Shown here: positions 31,096 through 40,761 of the stretch, piece after piece
How the letters are laid out: each line of letters starts with the position of its first letter
How positions within the stretch are numbered: the first letter of the stretch is position 1
Source of the DNA: Ardenticatenia bacterium
Lineage (GTDB): Bacteria; Chloroflexota; Anaerolineae; 4572-78; NAK82
DNA length: 64,000 nucleotides
NCBI GenBank assembly: GCA_003130875.1
Contig: QEXY01000089.1
Coordinates: 1 to 64,000, forward strand
Reading direction: 5' to 3'
The notes under the pieces: model-generated
What the model was told of the DNA's origin: nothing
Databases searched by the model: none
The model's input: the letters and a program-made list of their open reading frames with translations, nothing else
Made by a program: the position numbers and the translations under genes

Positions 31096-32331
31096 CTATG
31101 GCTCGGGCGCATGATGCTCTGTAGCCAACTTCTGATTGATCTCTTCCTGGAATGGGAAACTATGCGGTTCATAGGTGCAAAAAGGTTCTTCGGCTAGGGG
31201 GTCGCCGGTCATCGCATAGGCACGCGAACGCGATCCGCCGCACACACCGACGAACTCACACAGCCCGCAGCGTCCTTCATAGCGCTCTGTATCGCGCAGC
31301 GTGCGAAAGAGAGGGGCATCACGGTAGATCTCCACCAACGAACGCTCGCGCACATTTCCGGCACAGAGTGGCAGGAAACCGCTGGGGAAGACATCTCCCC
31401 GGCGCGACACAAATACGAAACCGTTGCCAGCATTGATGTGCATGGGTGTGCGATGGATGCTGCCGGGCGCACGAGGTCGCAGACCCGCTGCCTGCACGAC
31501 CTGTTGCAGACCGACGCGCAGCTCGTCGTACACTGGATGGAGCGTGAAATAACGTTCCCAAGGCAGCCCCTTCTCTTCCAGGATAGCACGCTGCAATACC
31601 ACGCGCTTGTAATGATGTCCTTCAACCGGCTTCGCGCTGATATACTTGGACACATCATATAAGAAGTGCATCACCGCTTCATACTCCGCCGGCGAGATCT
31701 CGTCCTCCGGTCGCCCGCGTCCGGTAGGTACCAGGAAGAAGAGACTCCACGTCATAGCGCCAATCTGCTGCACCAGCCGAAAAATATTGGGCAAGTCGTG
31801 CAGATTGAAGCGCGTGACGGTGGTGTTGATCTGGGTCTTCAGACCCAACGCACGTGCCGCGCGCCATCCGTTTGCCGTCCATTCGAAGGAACCGGGCACA
31901 CCGCGGAACGCGTCGTGACGGGCGGCAGTGGAACCATCGATGCTGAGCGAGATGGCTTTGGCACCTGCTTCTTTCAGACGACGCAGGTTCTCCGCCGTCA
32001 GCAACGGCGTGCCGGATGGCGACACGGCCACAGGCAGACCGATCTCGCTCGCATAGCGCACCAGCTCGAACAGGTCAGCACGCTTGAAAGGATCCCCGCC
32101 GGTGAAAATAAAGATCGGTCGGGGACGGCCGAACGCCTCGACCTGGTGGAGGAGCTGGCGGGCCTCCTCGGTGGTCAGGGCCAGCGGATCGTGCTCTGGC
32201 TGCGCTTCGGCGCGACAATGGCGACACGCCAAGTCACATGCATGGGTCGTCTCCCAGATCACCATAAACGGACGTTCGTTGACGTCATAGACAGGTCGTC
32301 GGATCAATTTGAGGGTCGATTGTCTTTCCAT
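31096..32331 (-). CDS. radical SAM/SPASM domain protein (heme-locus-associated)
   Basis: 411 aa; CxxxCxxC in TTHACDLACRHCRAEA, FTGGDPFKRADL, C-terminal SPASM-type cysteines (CAGNVRE...CGLCEFVGVCGGSRSRAYAMTGDPLAEEPFCTYEP). Confidence 0.88.
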   Translation of the reverse strand: MERQSTLKLIRRPVYDVNERPFMVIWETTHACDLACRHCRAEAQPEHDPLALTTEEARQLLHQVEAFGRPRPIFIFTGGDPFKRADLFELVRYASEIGLPVAVSPSGTPLLTAENLRRLKEAGAKAISLSIDGSTAARHDAFRGVPGSFEWTANGWRAARALGLKTQINTTVTRFNLHDLPNIFRLVQQIGAMTWSLFFLVPTGRGRPEDEISPAEYEAVMHFLYDVSKYISAKPVEGHHYKRVVLQRAILEEKGLPWERYFTLHPVYDELRVGLQQVVQAAGLRPRAPGSIHRTPMHINAGNGFVFVSRRGDVFPSGFLPLCAGNVRERSLVEIYRDAPLFRTLRDTERYEGRCGLCEFVGVCGGSRSRAYAMTGDPLAEEPFCTYEPHSFPFQEEINQKLATEHHAPEP

Positions 32332-33089
32332 ATCTCCAACGCTCTGAACAGACCATCCACGGTATATTCCTCTGCCACGATATCCACATGCAAGCCCGAC
32401 TGGCGGGCTGTTTCGGCGGTGACCGGGCCGATGCAGGCGATGGCCGGATCACCATAGTCGATGCCACGGGTCAGTGTCACAAAATGACGCACGGTGGAAG
32501 AGCTGGTGAAAATCACGACATCTACCCCCTGGCGCAGCTGTTCGAAAGCGTGCGGGGGCGGGGTGGTGGGCAGGGTGCGGTATGCCGCTACCTCGTCCAC
32601 GACAGCGCCGCGCTCACGCAATCCAACTGCCAATTCCGCACGGGCAATATCCGCCCGTGGCAACAGGATGCGCATTCCCTGCACTCCGCCGAGAACATCC
32701 AGAATCGCTTCAGCACGATATTCACTTGGCACGGCATGGACCGTGACTCCCGACCGATGCAATGCTTCTGCCGTTTTGGGACCGATTGCAGCGACCTTTC
32801 CATTAAATCCCGGAATGCCTTGCAACTGGGCTACAGATACCTCTCGTAGGTTCGCCAAACGTGTTCGGAACTGTTGCACCCCATTGACACTGGTGAAGAT
32901 GATCCAGTCATATTCGGACAGGCGGCGGATGGCATGATCAAGTGCCCCACCCGGTTCCGGCGGCGCGATGGTGATCACCGGGAACAGGATCGGAACCGCA
33001 CCTGCCCGGCACAATCGTTCATATAAGGTCTCTGATTGGGTTTCGGGGCGAGTGATCACCACGCGCAAGCCGGCGAGTCCTTTTGCCAT
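32304..33089 (-). CDS. hemD: uroporphyrinogen-III synthase
   Basis: 261 aa; GLRVVITRPETQSETLYERLCRAGAVPILFPVITI, DWIIFTSVNGVQQF, FTSSSTVRHF, CIGPVTAETARQSGL. Confidence 0.92.
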   Translation of the reverse strand: MAKGLAGLRVVITRPETQSETLYERLCRAGAVPILFPVITIAPPEPGGALDHAIRRLSEYDWIIFTSVNGVQQFRTRLANLREVSVAQLQGIPGFNGKVAAIGPKTAEALHRSGVTVHAVPSEYRAEAILDVLGGVQGMRILLPRADIARAELAVGLRERGAVVDEVAAYRTLPTTPPPHAFEQLRQGVDVVIFTSSSTVRHFVTLTRGIDYGDPAIACIGPVTAETARQSGLHVDIVAEEYTVDGLFRALEIWKDNRPSN

Positions 33090-33106
33090 AGATTGCCGCT
33101 CCTGGA

Positions 33107-34081
33107 TTACGCTTCTTGCTCCACCATCTTGACCATCCTGTCACGTTCACCCAGCAGTTCCGCCGCGCCACGTGCCAGCGCCTCTTCTGCAAGCCGATGG
33201 CCCAGTTCATGCGGCCGGTTGATATCCCATTCTTCGGAGACGCGCACGATGCGTTGGCCGTCCAGACTCGCCACCATGCCCCGCAGCCACAGCACCGGCG
33301 TGTCCGCGCTCCGCGGCTCCGCATATGCCGCCACCGGCGCTGCACAGCCGCCACCCAGCCCGCTTAGGAAAGCACGCTCCGCGGTCACCGCTGCCCACGT
33401 GGGCACGTGGTGAATAGGACGTAGCAGCTCCAGAACGGCCGAGTCCCCTGCGCGACATTGCACAGCCAGCGCGCCTTGGGCCGGCGCCGGCAGCATTTCT
33501 TCGTAAGAGAGCGGGTGGGTGATGTGCCCTTCCAATCCCAGCCGGATAAGCCCGGCAGCTGCCACCACCACTCCATCGTAGTCCGGCAAGCTCGCTTTGC
33601 GCAGACGCGTGTCCAGGTTGCCTCGCAGGTTGACGATTTCGGCGTCAGGACGCAACGCCCGCAGCTGGGCCGCGCGGCGCAAGCTGCTGGTGCCGATACG
33701 GGGCGCTGGCGGCAGCGCTTTCAAGCCCGTTTTGTGGCGGGATATGAACACATCATATGCCGGTGCCCGCTCGGGGACAGCGCCGATCACCAAATCCTCT
33801 GCCATGCTGATCGGCAAGTCCTTCAAGCTGTGCACCGCCACATCGATCTCGCCGGAACGCAAAGCCGCTTCGATTTCAGCCGTGAAAAGGCCCTTCCCGC
33901 CGATCTCAGGCAGGGGACGCTGTGCCTCGCGATCGCCCCGCGTGGTGTAGACACGCGTCACCAGGATGAGCTCCGGCCAGGCAGCCTGCAGCAATTGGGC
34001 AACCCATTCGGTCTGCCGGCGCGCCAGCAGGCTAGGACGTGTGCCCAGCGTTAATATCATTTTGGCAGTATGAGCTTTCAT
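33107..34081 (-). CDS. hemC: hydroxymethylbilane synthase (porphobilinogen deaminase)
   Basis: 324 aa; LTLGTRPSLLARRQTEWV, IDVAVHSLKDLP, RIGTSSLRRAAQLRALRPDAEIVNLRGNLDTRLRK, LGGGCAAPVAAYA. Confidence 0.96.
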   Translation of the reverse strand: MKAHTAKMILTLGTRPSLLARRQTEWVAQLLQAAWPELILVTRVYTTRGDREAQRPLPEIGGKGLFTAEIEAALRSGEIDVAVHSLKDLPISMAEDLVIGAVPERAPAYDVFISRHKTGLKALPPAPRIGTSSLRRAAQLRALRPDAEIVNLRGNLDTRLRKASLPDYDGVVVAAAGLIRLGLEGHITHPLSYEEMLPAPAQGALAVQCRAGDSAVLELLRPIHHVPTWAAVTAERAFLSGLGGGCAAPVAAYAEPRSADTPVLWLRGMVASLDGQRIVRVSEEWDINRPHELGHRLAEEALARGAAELLGERDRMVKMVEQEA

Positions 34082-34099
34082 TGCGTCCTCTCACTGATT

Positions 34100-35458
34100 T
34101 CACACTTCCTCCTGGTCGGCGATCTCACAGTCGCGCAATCCAAGGCCGAACAAATCGCGGATAGCGCTGGCATAGTAATGTCCTTGACCCTCAAGAGCAC
34201 GTCGTTTCAATTGCACCGTGGGCGGATGCAAGAACTTGTTCACCAACCGATGGGCTAGCACACGCACCACCTTGCGCTCGCGCTCATCCAGATGGCGAAG
34301 GCGCCGCAAAGCTTTGTCTAACTCGACCGCCTTCACCTCGTCTGCCCACCGCCGCAGATCGCTGATAGTGGGCACTACTTCCAGAGCCTCAAACCAGCAT
34401 AAAAACGCCTGGGCTTCTTCCACGGCGATGGCCTCCACCCGTGGGATCTCGCGCTGGCGTGCCTCCAGATTCCCGTTTGCTACGCTCTGCAAATCGTCGA
34501 TGTCGAACAAGCGCACGCCAGGCACTTCGGCCACGATTGGCTCTGTATCACGTGGCACGGCAATGTCCACAATCACCAAGGGGCGTTCTGGACGATGTGC
34601 CATCGCCTGGGCCACTTTATCGCGCGTCAAAATGACATGCGGCGCGTCGGTGGCCGTGATCACAATGTCGGCGCGGATGAGGGCTTCGAGCTGACGTTCG
34701 AAAGTCATGGCCTCACCACCCAGCTCACGCGCCAGGGCCAATGCGCGATCGTAGGTGCGATTGGCCACAATGATGCTGGTAGCACCGCGCGAGATCAGGG
34801 TGCGCACGGCCAGCTCACCCATCTCCCCGGCTCCCATAACCAACACCACACGCCCATGCAAGCCACCGATCACCTGCTCCGCAAGTGTAGCGGCAACGGA
34901 GGGAACCGTCACGGCATGGCGGCTGATCGCCGTCTCAGCGTGGGCGCGTTTTCCGGCTCGGATGGCGTGTCGGAAGAGAGCGCTGAGAACCGCCCCACAG
35001 CTGCGCCCGGCCAGAGCAGCTTGATACGCCATCGTCACCTGGCCGAGTATTTGCGGCTCACCCATCACCATCGAGTCCAATCCACACGCCACCCGCATCA
35101 GGTGGTGCACTGCCTCTGCATCCCGTTTGCGATACAGGGCAGCCACAAATTCCCCGGCAGCGAGCTGGCGGTTCATGCATAGGAATTCGACCACCGCGTG
35201 GTATCCGCTCTCCACGTCACCACAAACCGTGTAGACTTCAAGGCGATTACATGTCGAAAGTATAATACCCTCATGCAATGTCGCGCCTTCGCGACCGTTG
35301 ACACGGCGCAGCTGATTCAAGGCGTTGTGTAAGCTCGCGCCGTTGATCGCCAGCTTTTCGCGTAAACAAATGGATGCGGTCGTGTGATTAAGACCCACCA
35401 ACAGGACGTGTGTCGTCATCCCATTCACTGTCCGTCTGCAATGGCTGTGAAGGCGCAC
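34100..35458 (-). CDS. hemA: glutamyl-tRNA reductase
   Basis: 452 aa; LVGLNHTTASICLREKLAI, LSTCNRLEVYTV, GLDSMVMGEPQILGQV, VLVMGAGEMGELAVRTLISRGATSIIVANRTYDRALALA. Confidence 0.97.
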   Translation of the reverse strand: MRLHSHCRRTVNGMTTHVLLVGLNHTTASICLREKLAINGASLHNALNQLRRVNGREGATLHEGIILSTCNRLEVYTVCGDVESGYHAVVEFLCMNRQLAAGEFVAALYRKRDAEAVHHLMRVACGLDSMVMGEPQILGQVTMAYQAALAGRSCGAVLSALFRHAIRAGKRAHAETAISRHAVTVPSVAATLAEQVIGGLHGRVVLVMGAGEMGELAVRTLISRGATSIIVANRTYDRALALARELGGEAMTFERQLEALIRADIVITATDAPHVILTRDKVAQAMAHRPERPLVIVDIAVPRDTEPIVAEVPGVRLFDIDDLQSVANGNLEARQREIPRVEAIAVEEAQAFLCWFEALEVVPTISDLRRWADEVKAVELDKALRRLRHLDERERKVVRVLAHRLVNKFLHPPTVQLKRRALEGQGHYYASAIRDLFGLGLRDCEIADQEEV

Positions 35459-35561
35459 ATTATTGTATCACAGCGCACGGATACAAACATTAAAGTCGGA
35501 TTAGCAATCTTAAGCTGTGTACACTTTTCTGTAGTATCTACGTGAGTGGAATACTCTGATT

Positions 35562-37301
35562 TCATACACGGCCAAATTCGCGTGCGAGCTGGGCGGCGCT
35601 CAAGTATAGCACCGTAGGACGTCCATGCGGACATGTGCGCGGAGCCTGGCACTGCTCCAGACGACGGACGAGCTCTTGCATCTCCTGTAAAGAGAGCGCT
35701 TGACCCGCTTTGATTGCCGCGCGCTTGCACACCGTGGTGATCACCCGCTCGTCAGCATGCCGCGTCCACAACCCCCCACCTTCTGCCAGCTCGGACAGGA
35801 TGTCGCGCAGAGCCAGAGCCGGATCACCCAAGGCCAGCATTTCCGGCACCGCCCGCAGGCGATAGGTGTAACCGCCAAACGGTTCAATCGCGAACCCGAG
35901 CTGGGCCAACGTTGCCTGTTCGGCTTCAAGGACGGCCGCCTGTCCGGGTGTCAGCTCCAGCAAGGAAGGGGGAAGCAACTGCTGTGTCGGCACCGCAGCG
36001 GCTGCACATTGTCGCCTCACCTCCTCGAACAACACCCGCTCGTGTGCCGCATGTTGATCGATCAAATAGAGCCCATCCGGACCCTCTGCGATCACATAAG
36101 TCAAAGCCAGCTGCCCCAGGACGCGCAACACTGGCAACCGACCTTGGGAAGGCGCTTCTCCCGCATCGGCGCTGCCTAAGGTACGTTGTGCTTCGAATCC
36201 GAAGTGAGCCAGCTGGCGCCATTCAGTCTCGGCGGAAGGCGCGGTTGTGGAGGAGACCATGCTTTCGGAACGGAGCGTGATCGAAGAAATGTCACCCTTT
36301 TCCAAAAGCGCTCGACGCACTGCCTGTTGCACTGCCCGAAAAACCGTATGCTGATCGCGAAATTTCACCTCGTTTTTGGCGGGATGCACATTGACGTCCA
36401 CCTCGAACGGATCAAGAGCCACGTTGATCACCGCCATCGGGTAACGGCCAGTGGGCAACATTGTGTGGTATGCCTGTACAATCGCTGTGGAAAGCAGTCG
36501 GTCTTGCACCCATCGCCGGTTGACAAATAAGGTGATGTAATCGCGTTGAGCGTGGTGCAGCGTCGGCGCACCCACGTAACCACTCACACCGACTCGCGAC
36601 GGAGACTCACCCCCTTCTGCACCCTGCTCTGGCAACGCGAGCAGCTGGCGGCAGGTCTCTGGACCCAACATCTCGAGCAAGACATTGTAAAGCGAGCCAT
36701 CGCCGCTAGTCTGCAACACATCGCGCCCATCCATCTTAAGATGAAAGCGCACTTCGGGGAAAGCCATTGCGTAACGGGTCACCACGCGGTGGATATGGCC
36801 GGCCTCAGTGGCCGGCGCCTTGAGGAACTTGAGACGCGCTGGTACATTGTAGAAGAGATTCTCAACCGTCACCACCGTGCCAGGTGCCATTCCCACCGCG
36901 GTCTGGCGGGTCTGCACACCCCCCTCAAGGTGGATCATAGCCCCGCTGGGGCTGTCCGCCGGACGACTCATCATCGTGACACGGGACACCGCTGCGATAG
37001 AAGCGAGCGCTTCCCCGCGGAAACCCAGCGTGCGAATGCGTTCCAGGTCTTCCAGCGTGCGCAACTTGCTGGTGGCGTGACGGGCGAAGGCGAGTGGCAG
37101 ATCCGCATGCGCAATGCCACTGCCGTCATCACTGACGCGGATGAGACGGCGCCCGCCTTCCCGCACCTCGATGCGGATGGAGCGCGCGCCGGCATCAAGG
37201 GCGTTCTCAACCAGCTCCTTGACCACCGAGGCAGGACGTTCTATGACCTCACCGGCAGCGATCTTGGCCGCCACCTCGGGTGACAACACATGAATAGGCA
37301 T
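35562..37301 (-). CDS. mutL: DNA mismatch repair protein MutL
   Basis: 579 aa; VAAKIAAGEVIERPASVVKELVENALDAGARSIRIEV, TLGFRGEALASIAAVS, C-terminal dimerisation domain (YLIDQHAAHERVLFEEV). Confidence 0.97.
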   Translation of the reverse strand: MPIHVLSPEVAAKIAAGEVIERPASVVKELVENALDAGARSIRIEVREGGRRLIRVSDDGSGIAHADLPLAFARHATSKLRTLEDLERIRTLGFRGEALASIAAVSRVTMMSRPADSPSGAMIHLEGGVQTRQTAVGMAPGTVVTVENLFYNVPARLKFLKAPATEAGHIHRVVTRYAMAFPEVRFHLKMDGRDVLQTSGDGSLYNVLLEMLGPETCRQLLALPEQGAEGGESPSRVGVSGYVGAPTLHHAQRDYITLFVNRRWVQDRLLSTAIVQAYHTMLPTGRYPMAVINVALDPFEVDVNVHPAKNEVKFRDQHTVFRAVQQAVRRALLEKGDISSITLRSESMVSSTTAPSAETEWRQLAHFGFEAQRTLGSADAGEAPSQGRLPVLRVLGQLALTYVIAEGPDGLYLIDQHAAHERVLFEEVRRQCAAAAVPTQQLLPPSLLELTPGQAAVLEAEQATLAQLGFAIEPFGGYTYRLRAVPEMLALGDPALALRDILSELAEGGGLWTRHADERVITTVCKRAAIKAGQALSLQEMQELVRRLEQCQAPRTCPHGRPTVLYLSAAQLAREFGRV

Positions 37302-37487
37302 CCGATGATAAGCCCCTCAATTCCAGATAGAGACACTAGCACCCCTTTATACTCTAATTGTACCAATTCGGTTGCCAAAGGACAAAGTCGCAGAGCAAAA
37401 GCGCATGAAAAGAGTTTCGGGACACACAGATTTCTATAAGAAAAAGGGGCGCTGGGACAAAGAATCGATGCGCGCGTGAACTCTTCT

Positions 37488-37530
37488 AAAACGAACCGTG
37501 CGCGTTCCTTAGTGAGAACGCGCACGGTTT
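37488..37530 (-). terminator. rho-independent terminator of the ABC/NEW3 operon
   Basis: Perfect 14-bp stem AACCGTGCGCGTTC / GAACGCGCACGGTT (37494-37507 and 37516-37529), followed on the minus strand by CGTTTTAG. Confidence 0.85.
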
Positions 37531-37561
37531 CTGATGATCCAGTGCTGCACTCTTCCCATAC

Positions 37562-38551
37562 TTATGCACGGATCTCCTGGCGCTGGAACAGCACATACCC
37601 CAGCGCAAACAGGAGAATGGTGGCCGCGATTAATCCGGTCAGCTGGGGCCACACCAGCAATACACTCTGACTGAGTGGCAGCGGGGTTCCCAGTACGGCA
37701 CCGTGGAGCTGGATGGGCAACACCAGACCTACCGAACGGACGGTGGGCTGTAACAGCGCCAGCATCACCTCGGTGTATAACGTATTGGGTGAAAAACGCG
37801 TCAGGGTGAGCTCCAGCTGGGCCTGGGCCAAGATTTCTTCCGGGAATCCATAGCGCACCGGCTGCAGAATGGGCGCCAGCACGCCGGCCAAGATGCCCCA
37901 AAAGACGGTGAAGAACAACCAGGTGGCAATGGAGGCCAAAGCTGCGGTAGCGGGCTGGCGGAATATGATGGAAAACAGCATAGCTACCGACAACCAGATA
38001 CCGCCATAGAAAATGGTCGCCAACAGGAACCACAAGCTGCGCGCCACTTCTTCACCGCTGGGCGGCACGCCCAGGCCGATCATCCCTGAACCGATAATGA
38101 GCAACCAGATAGTGGCCAGCACCAATGCCAGCGTGAAGATGCCGGCCAGAAACTTGCCCAACAACAGCGCGTCGCGATAGATCGGCTGTGCCAAGATGCG
38201 CGACATCGTGCGCCGGCTGAACTCTCCGTTGACGCTGTCAAACGCCAGCGCAATGGCGATCAGCGGCACCAGGAAGCCGAGAAAGCCCACAAAAGCAGGC
38301 AACGGCTCGCGTGAGGTAGTGAAAAGGCGCAGCAGGATGAATGGATCCTGCCCCACCGTCTCCCGCAGGTTCTGCGTCGCGGCATATACGGTGCCAACCG
38401 CCGTCAAGACGATCAGAATCTCCAGGATGCGCATGCGCATACCGGTGAGGTGGTCGGCCATCTCCTTCGCCACCACAGCCCAGAGGCCGCTCCAGGGCGA
38501 CCCCTCACGACCACGTACTCTCTCCCGCGGTTGCTCAGGTTGCTGTGCCAT
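37562..38551 (-). CDS. ABC-2 type transporter permease
   Basis: Multi-TM protein from [64 protein letters not shown] Shine-Dalgarno; follows an ABC ATPase. Confidence 0.85.
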   Translation of the reverse strand: MAQQPEQPRERVRGREGSPWSGLWAVVAKEMADHLTGMRMRILEILIVLTAVGTVYAATQNLRETVGQDPFILLRLFTTSREPLPAFVGFLGFLVPLIAIALAFDSVNGEFSRRTMSRILAQPIYRDALLLGKFLAGIFTLALVLATIWLLIIGSGMIGLGVPPSGEEVARSLWFLLATIFYGGIWLSVAMLFSIIFRQPATAALASIATWLFFTVFWGILAGVLAPILQPVRYGFPEEILAQAQLELTLTRFSPNTLYTEVMLALLQPTVRSVGLVLPIQLHGAVLGTPLPLSQSVLLVWPQLTGLIAATILLFALGYVLFQRQEIRA

Positions 38552-39485
38552 GGTGCACCTCCTCGAAGTATCGAGCATAGATGTCATCCAGGCTGGGCGT
38601 TTCCACGCCCAAGCTCAAAAGATGTCCGCCGGCCTGCACAACCGCGCGCGCCGCCTCGGCACGCAAATCTTCTGAGGCCACCACGCGATAGCGATTGTGG
38701 TCCTCGCGGGTCACGTCTTGAGCGCCGGGCAACTGACGCAACGCTTCCCGGATCGTCTCCTCTGGCCCTTCCACCTGCAACCAGACGTGATAGGCGCCGG
38801 CCAGCACTTTTTGAGCCAGTTCGGGCACGCTGCCCTCGAGCACCATCCGTCCGCGGTGGAACAACCCCACCCGGTCGCAGACAGCCTGCACCTGATGCAA
38901 CAGGTGGGACGATAGGAGGACCGTAATGCCGTCCTGCTTCAGGCTGCGGATGATGTTCAGAAACTCGCGGGCACCCTCTGGGTCCAGCCCCTGCGTGGGT
39001 TCGTCCAGGATGACCAGTTGGGGACGTTTGAGCAGCACTTCTGCCACGCCCAGGCGACGACGCATGCCGCGCGAAAAGGTTCTGACCGGTTGATCGGCGA
39101 CGTCGTGCAGCCCCATGCGCGTCAGGGCCTCTTCGATGCGACGATGCGCCTCGGCGCGGGGCAGGCTGTTGAGCTTGGCGATGTAGATCAAGTTCACCCG
39201 CGCGCTGAGCTCATCATAGAAGCCCACTTCGTCCGGCATGTAGCCCACGCGTGCCTTGACACTGAGCGGTTGGCGAGCCGGGTCGAGGCCGAGCACGCGC
39301 ACGCTGCCGGAGGTGGGCTCCGTCAGGCCCAGGAGCATCAGGATGGTGGTCGTCTTGCCCGAGCCGTTGGGCCCCAAAATCCCAAACACCTCGCCCTGAC
39401 GGATGCTCAGGTTTAACTTATCTACAGCGACTAGATCACCATATTTCTTGGTCAGGTCGTGCGTCTCGACCACCAGTTCGCCCAT
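38535..39485 (-). CDS. ABC transporter ATP-binding protein
   Basis: 316 aa; Walker [11 protein letters not shown], signature [16 protein letters not shown], Walker [15 protein letters not shown]. Confidence 0.95.
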   Translation of the reverse strand: MGELVVETHDLTKKYGDLVAVDKLNLSIRQGEVFGILGPNGSGKTTTILMLLGLTEPTSGSVRVLGLDPARQPLSVKARVGYMPDEVGFYDELSARVNLIYIAKLNSLPRAEAHRRIEEALTRMGLHDVADQPVRTFSRGMRRRLGVAEVLLKRPQLVILDEPTQGLDPEGAREFLNIIRSLKQDGITVLLSSHLLHQVQAVCDRVGLFHRGRMVLEGSVPELAQKVLAGAYHVWLQVEGPEETIREALRQLPGAQDVTREDHNRYRVVASEDLRAEAARAVVQAGGHLLSLGVETPSLDDIYARYFEEVHHGTAT

Positions 39486-39506
39486 GGTCTCACCCTCCTG
39501 GCGGCA

Positions 39507-40700
39507 TCAGCGGCGACCGAAGCGCAACACCGCGATCGCCACCACGCCGACCGCCACTGCGATCAATACTACGCCTACTACACCCCAGAGCGTCGTCGTC
39601 AGCACCGTGATGCGAAAGTCAGCCGATTTGGCGGTGCCGTCGGTGGGCTGGGCGCGCACCGTAATCATGTAATCGCCGGCAAGTGCCTTGTCAGAGGGTC
39701 GGATCTTAGCGGTCACTTCCGCCTGCTGACCGGCGGGTATCTCATCGATTTCCTTGGGCACGAACTCGACGGACCAGCCGGCCGGCTCGCTGGAGCTGAG
39801 CGTGATGGCTCGTGCCGGCGCGCTGCCAGTATTGCGGATGATCACCTTCATAGGCGATTCGCTGCCGGCATATGCCGTACCCGAAAGACGTCCATCCGGC
39901 GCCGTCACGGTCAGATCCGCCTCGCCGGTGACCTCGGCGGTCAGGTTCAAGGTTGCGCGCGCTTCACCACCCTCTGCACGCACCGTGATCGGATAGCTAC
40001 CAGCAGCCAGATCGGGATATGCTCGCGCTTCGACGCTCAAGCTCTTGGACTGATTGGCATCCAGCGGCACGCTGGTCACTTCCTGACCGGCCGTCTTGAA
40101 GGTAACAATGAACCCAGGCGGTGCATCCGCGATCAGGTTGACCGCCAGGTTCTCATCCCCCTCGTTTTTCAGCGTGGCATTGTAACGGAATGTTGTGTTC
40201 GGCTTGCCGCGCAGTGTGGGCAAATCCACCGTCAGCGACAGGCTGGGTGGTAGCTTCTCCTGGACGGTGATCTCCAGCGGCAAGGTCGCTTCCGCGCGCT
40301 CGCTCTTCGCCCGCACGACGAAACGATACGTATTTGCTTTGACGGTGTCTGATGGCTCCAGCCTGAGCGTGATGTTCGTGTCGGTGCCCGGTTCGACGTA
40401 AGCAGCCGAAATGACTTTGGCACCTCCACGGAACGACGCTTCCCAGCCTTCGGGCAGTTCGGTGACCTCCAGCCGCGCTATCTGTGGCTCGGTGCTCGTA
40501 CGCAGCTTAAGATCAATGCTCACATTTTCGCCCATCTCAACCGTCTGGCTGGGGAAGGCTGTGGTGAGCGCCAGTGGACCGACTTCGAAGGCTGGTTTCT
40601 CTTGCTCGGGACTCGTCTGCGCCCAGGCCAGTTGTGGCAAGGCGGCCAGCAAGGTCAACACTACCATGATCGCAATGAGTGGATGGGTGATGTGCTTCAT
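39507..40700 (-). CDS. secreted NEW3-domain repeat protein with C-terminal TM anchor
   Basis: Signal peptide (MKHITHPLIAIMVVLTLLAALPQLAWA), repeated Ig/NEW3-like segments (LPEGWEASF..., APPGFIVTF..., EPAGWSVEF...), C-terminal TM. Confidence 0.78.
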   Translation of the reverse strand: MKHITHPLIAIMVVLTLLAALPQLAWAQTSPEQEKPAFEVGPLALTTAFPSQTVEMGENVSIDLKLRTSTEPQIARLEVTELPEGWEASFRGGAKVISAAYVEPGTDTNITLRLEPSDTVKANTYRFVVRAKSERAEATLPLEITVQEKLPPSLSLTVDLPTLRGKPNTTFRYNATLKNEGDENLAVNLIADAPPGFIVTFKTAGQEVTSVPLDANQSKSLSVEARAYPDLAAGSYPITVRAEGGEARATLNLTAEVTGEADLTVTAPDGRLSGTAYAGSESPMKVIIRNTGSAPARAITLSSSEPAGWSVEFVPKEIDEIPAGQQAEVTAKIRPSDKALAGDYMITVRAQPTDGTAKSADFRITVLTTTLWGVVGVVLIAVAVGVVAIAVLRFGRR

Positions 40701-40761
40701 CTTTTCGCCTCCTTTCTGACAGTCTGTATATTCACTTTCCACTCAACGGATTAAAGAAGGA

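Noticed and set aside
31666-32457. 263-aa plus-strand ORF
   Set aside because: Antisense to the radical SAM gene.
36546-37283. 245-aa plus-strand ORF
   Set aside because: Antisense to mutL.
39459-40253. 264-aa plus-strand ORF
   Set aside because: Antisense to the NEW3-domain gene.
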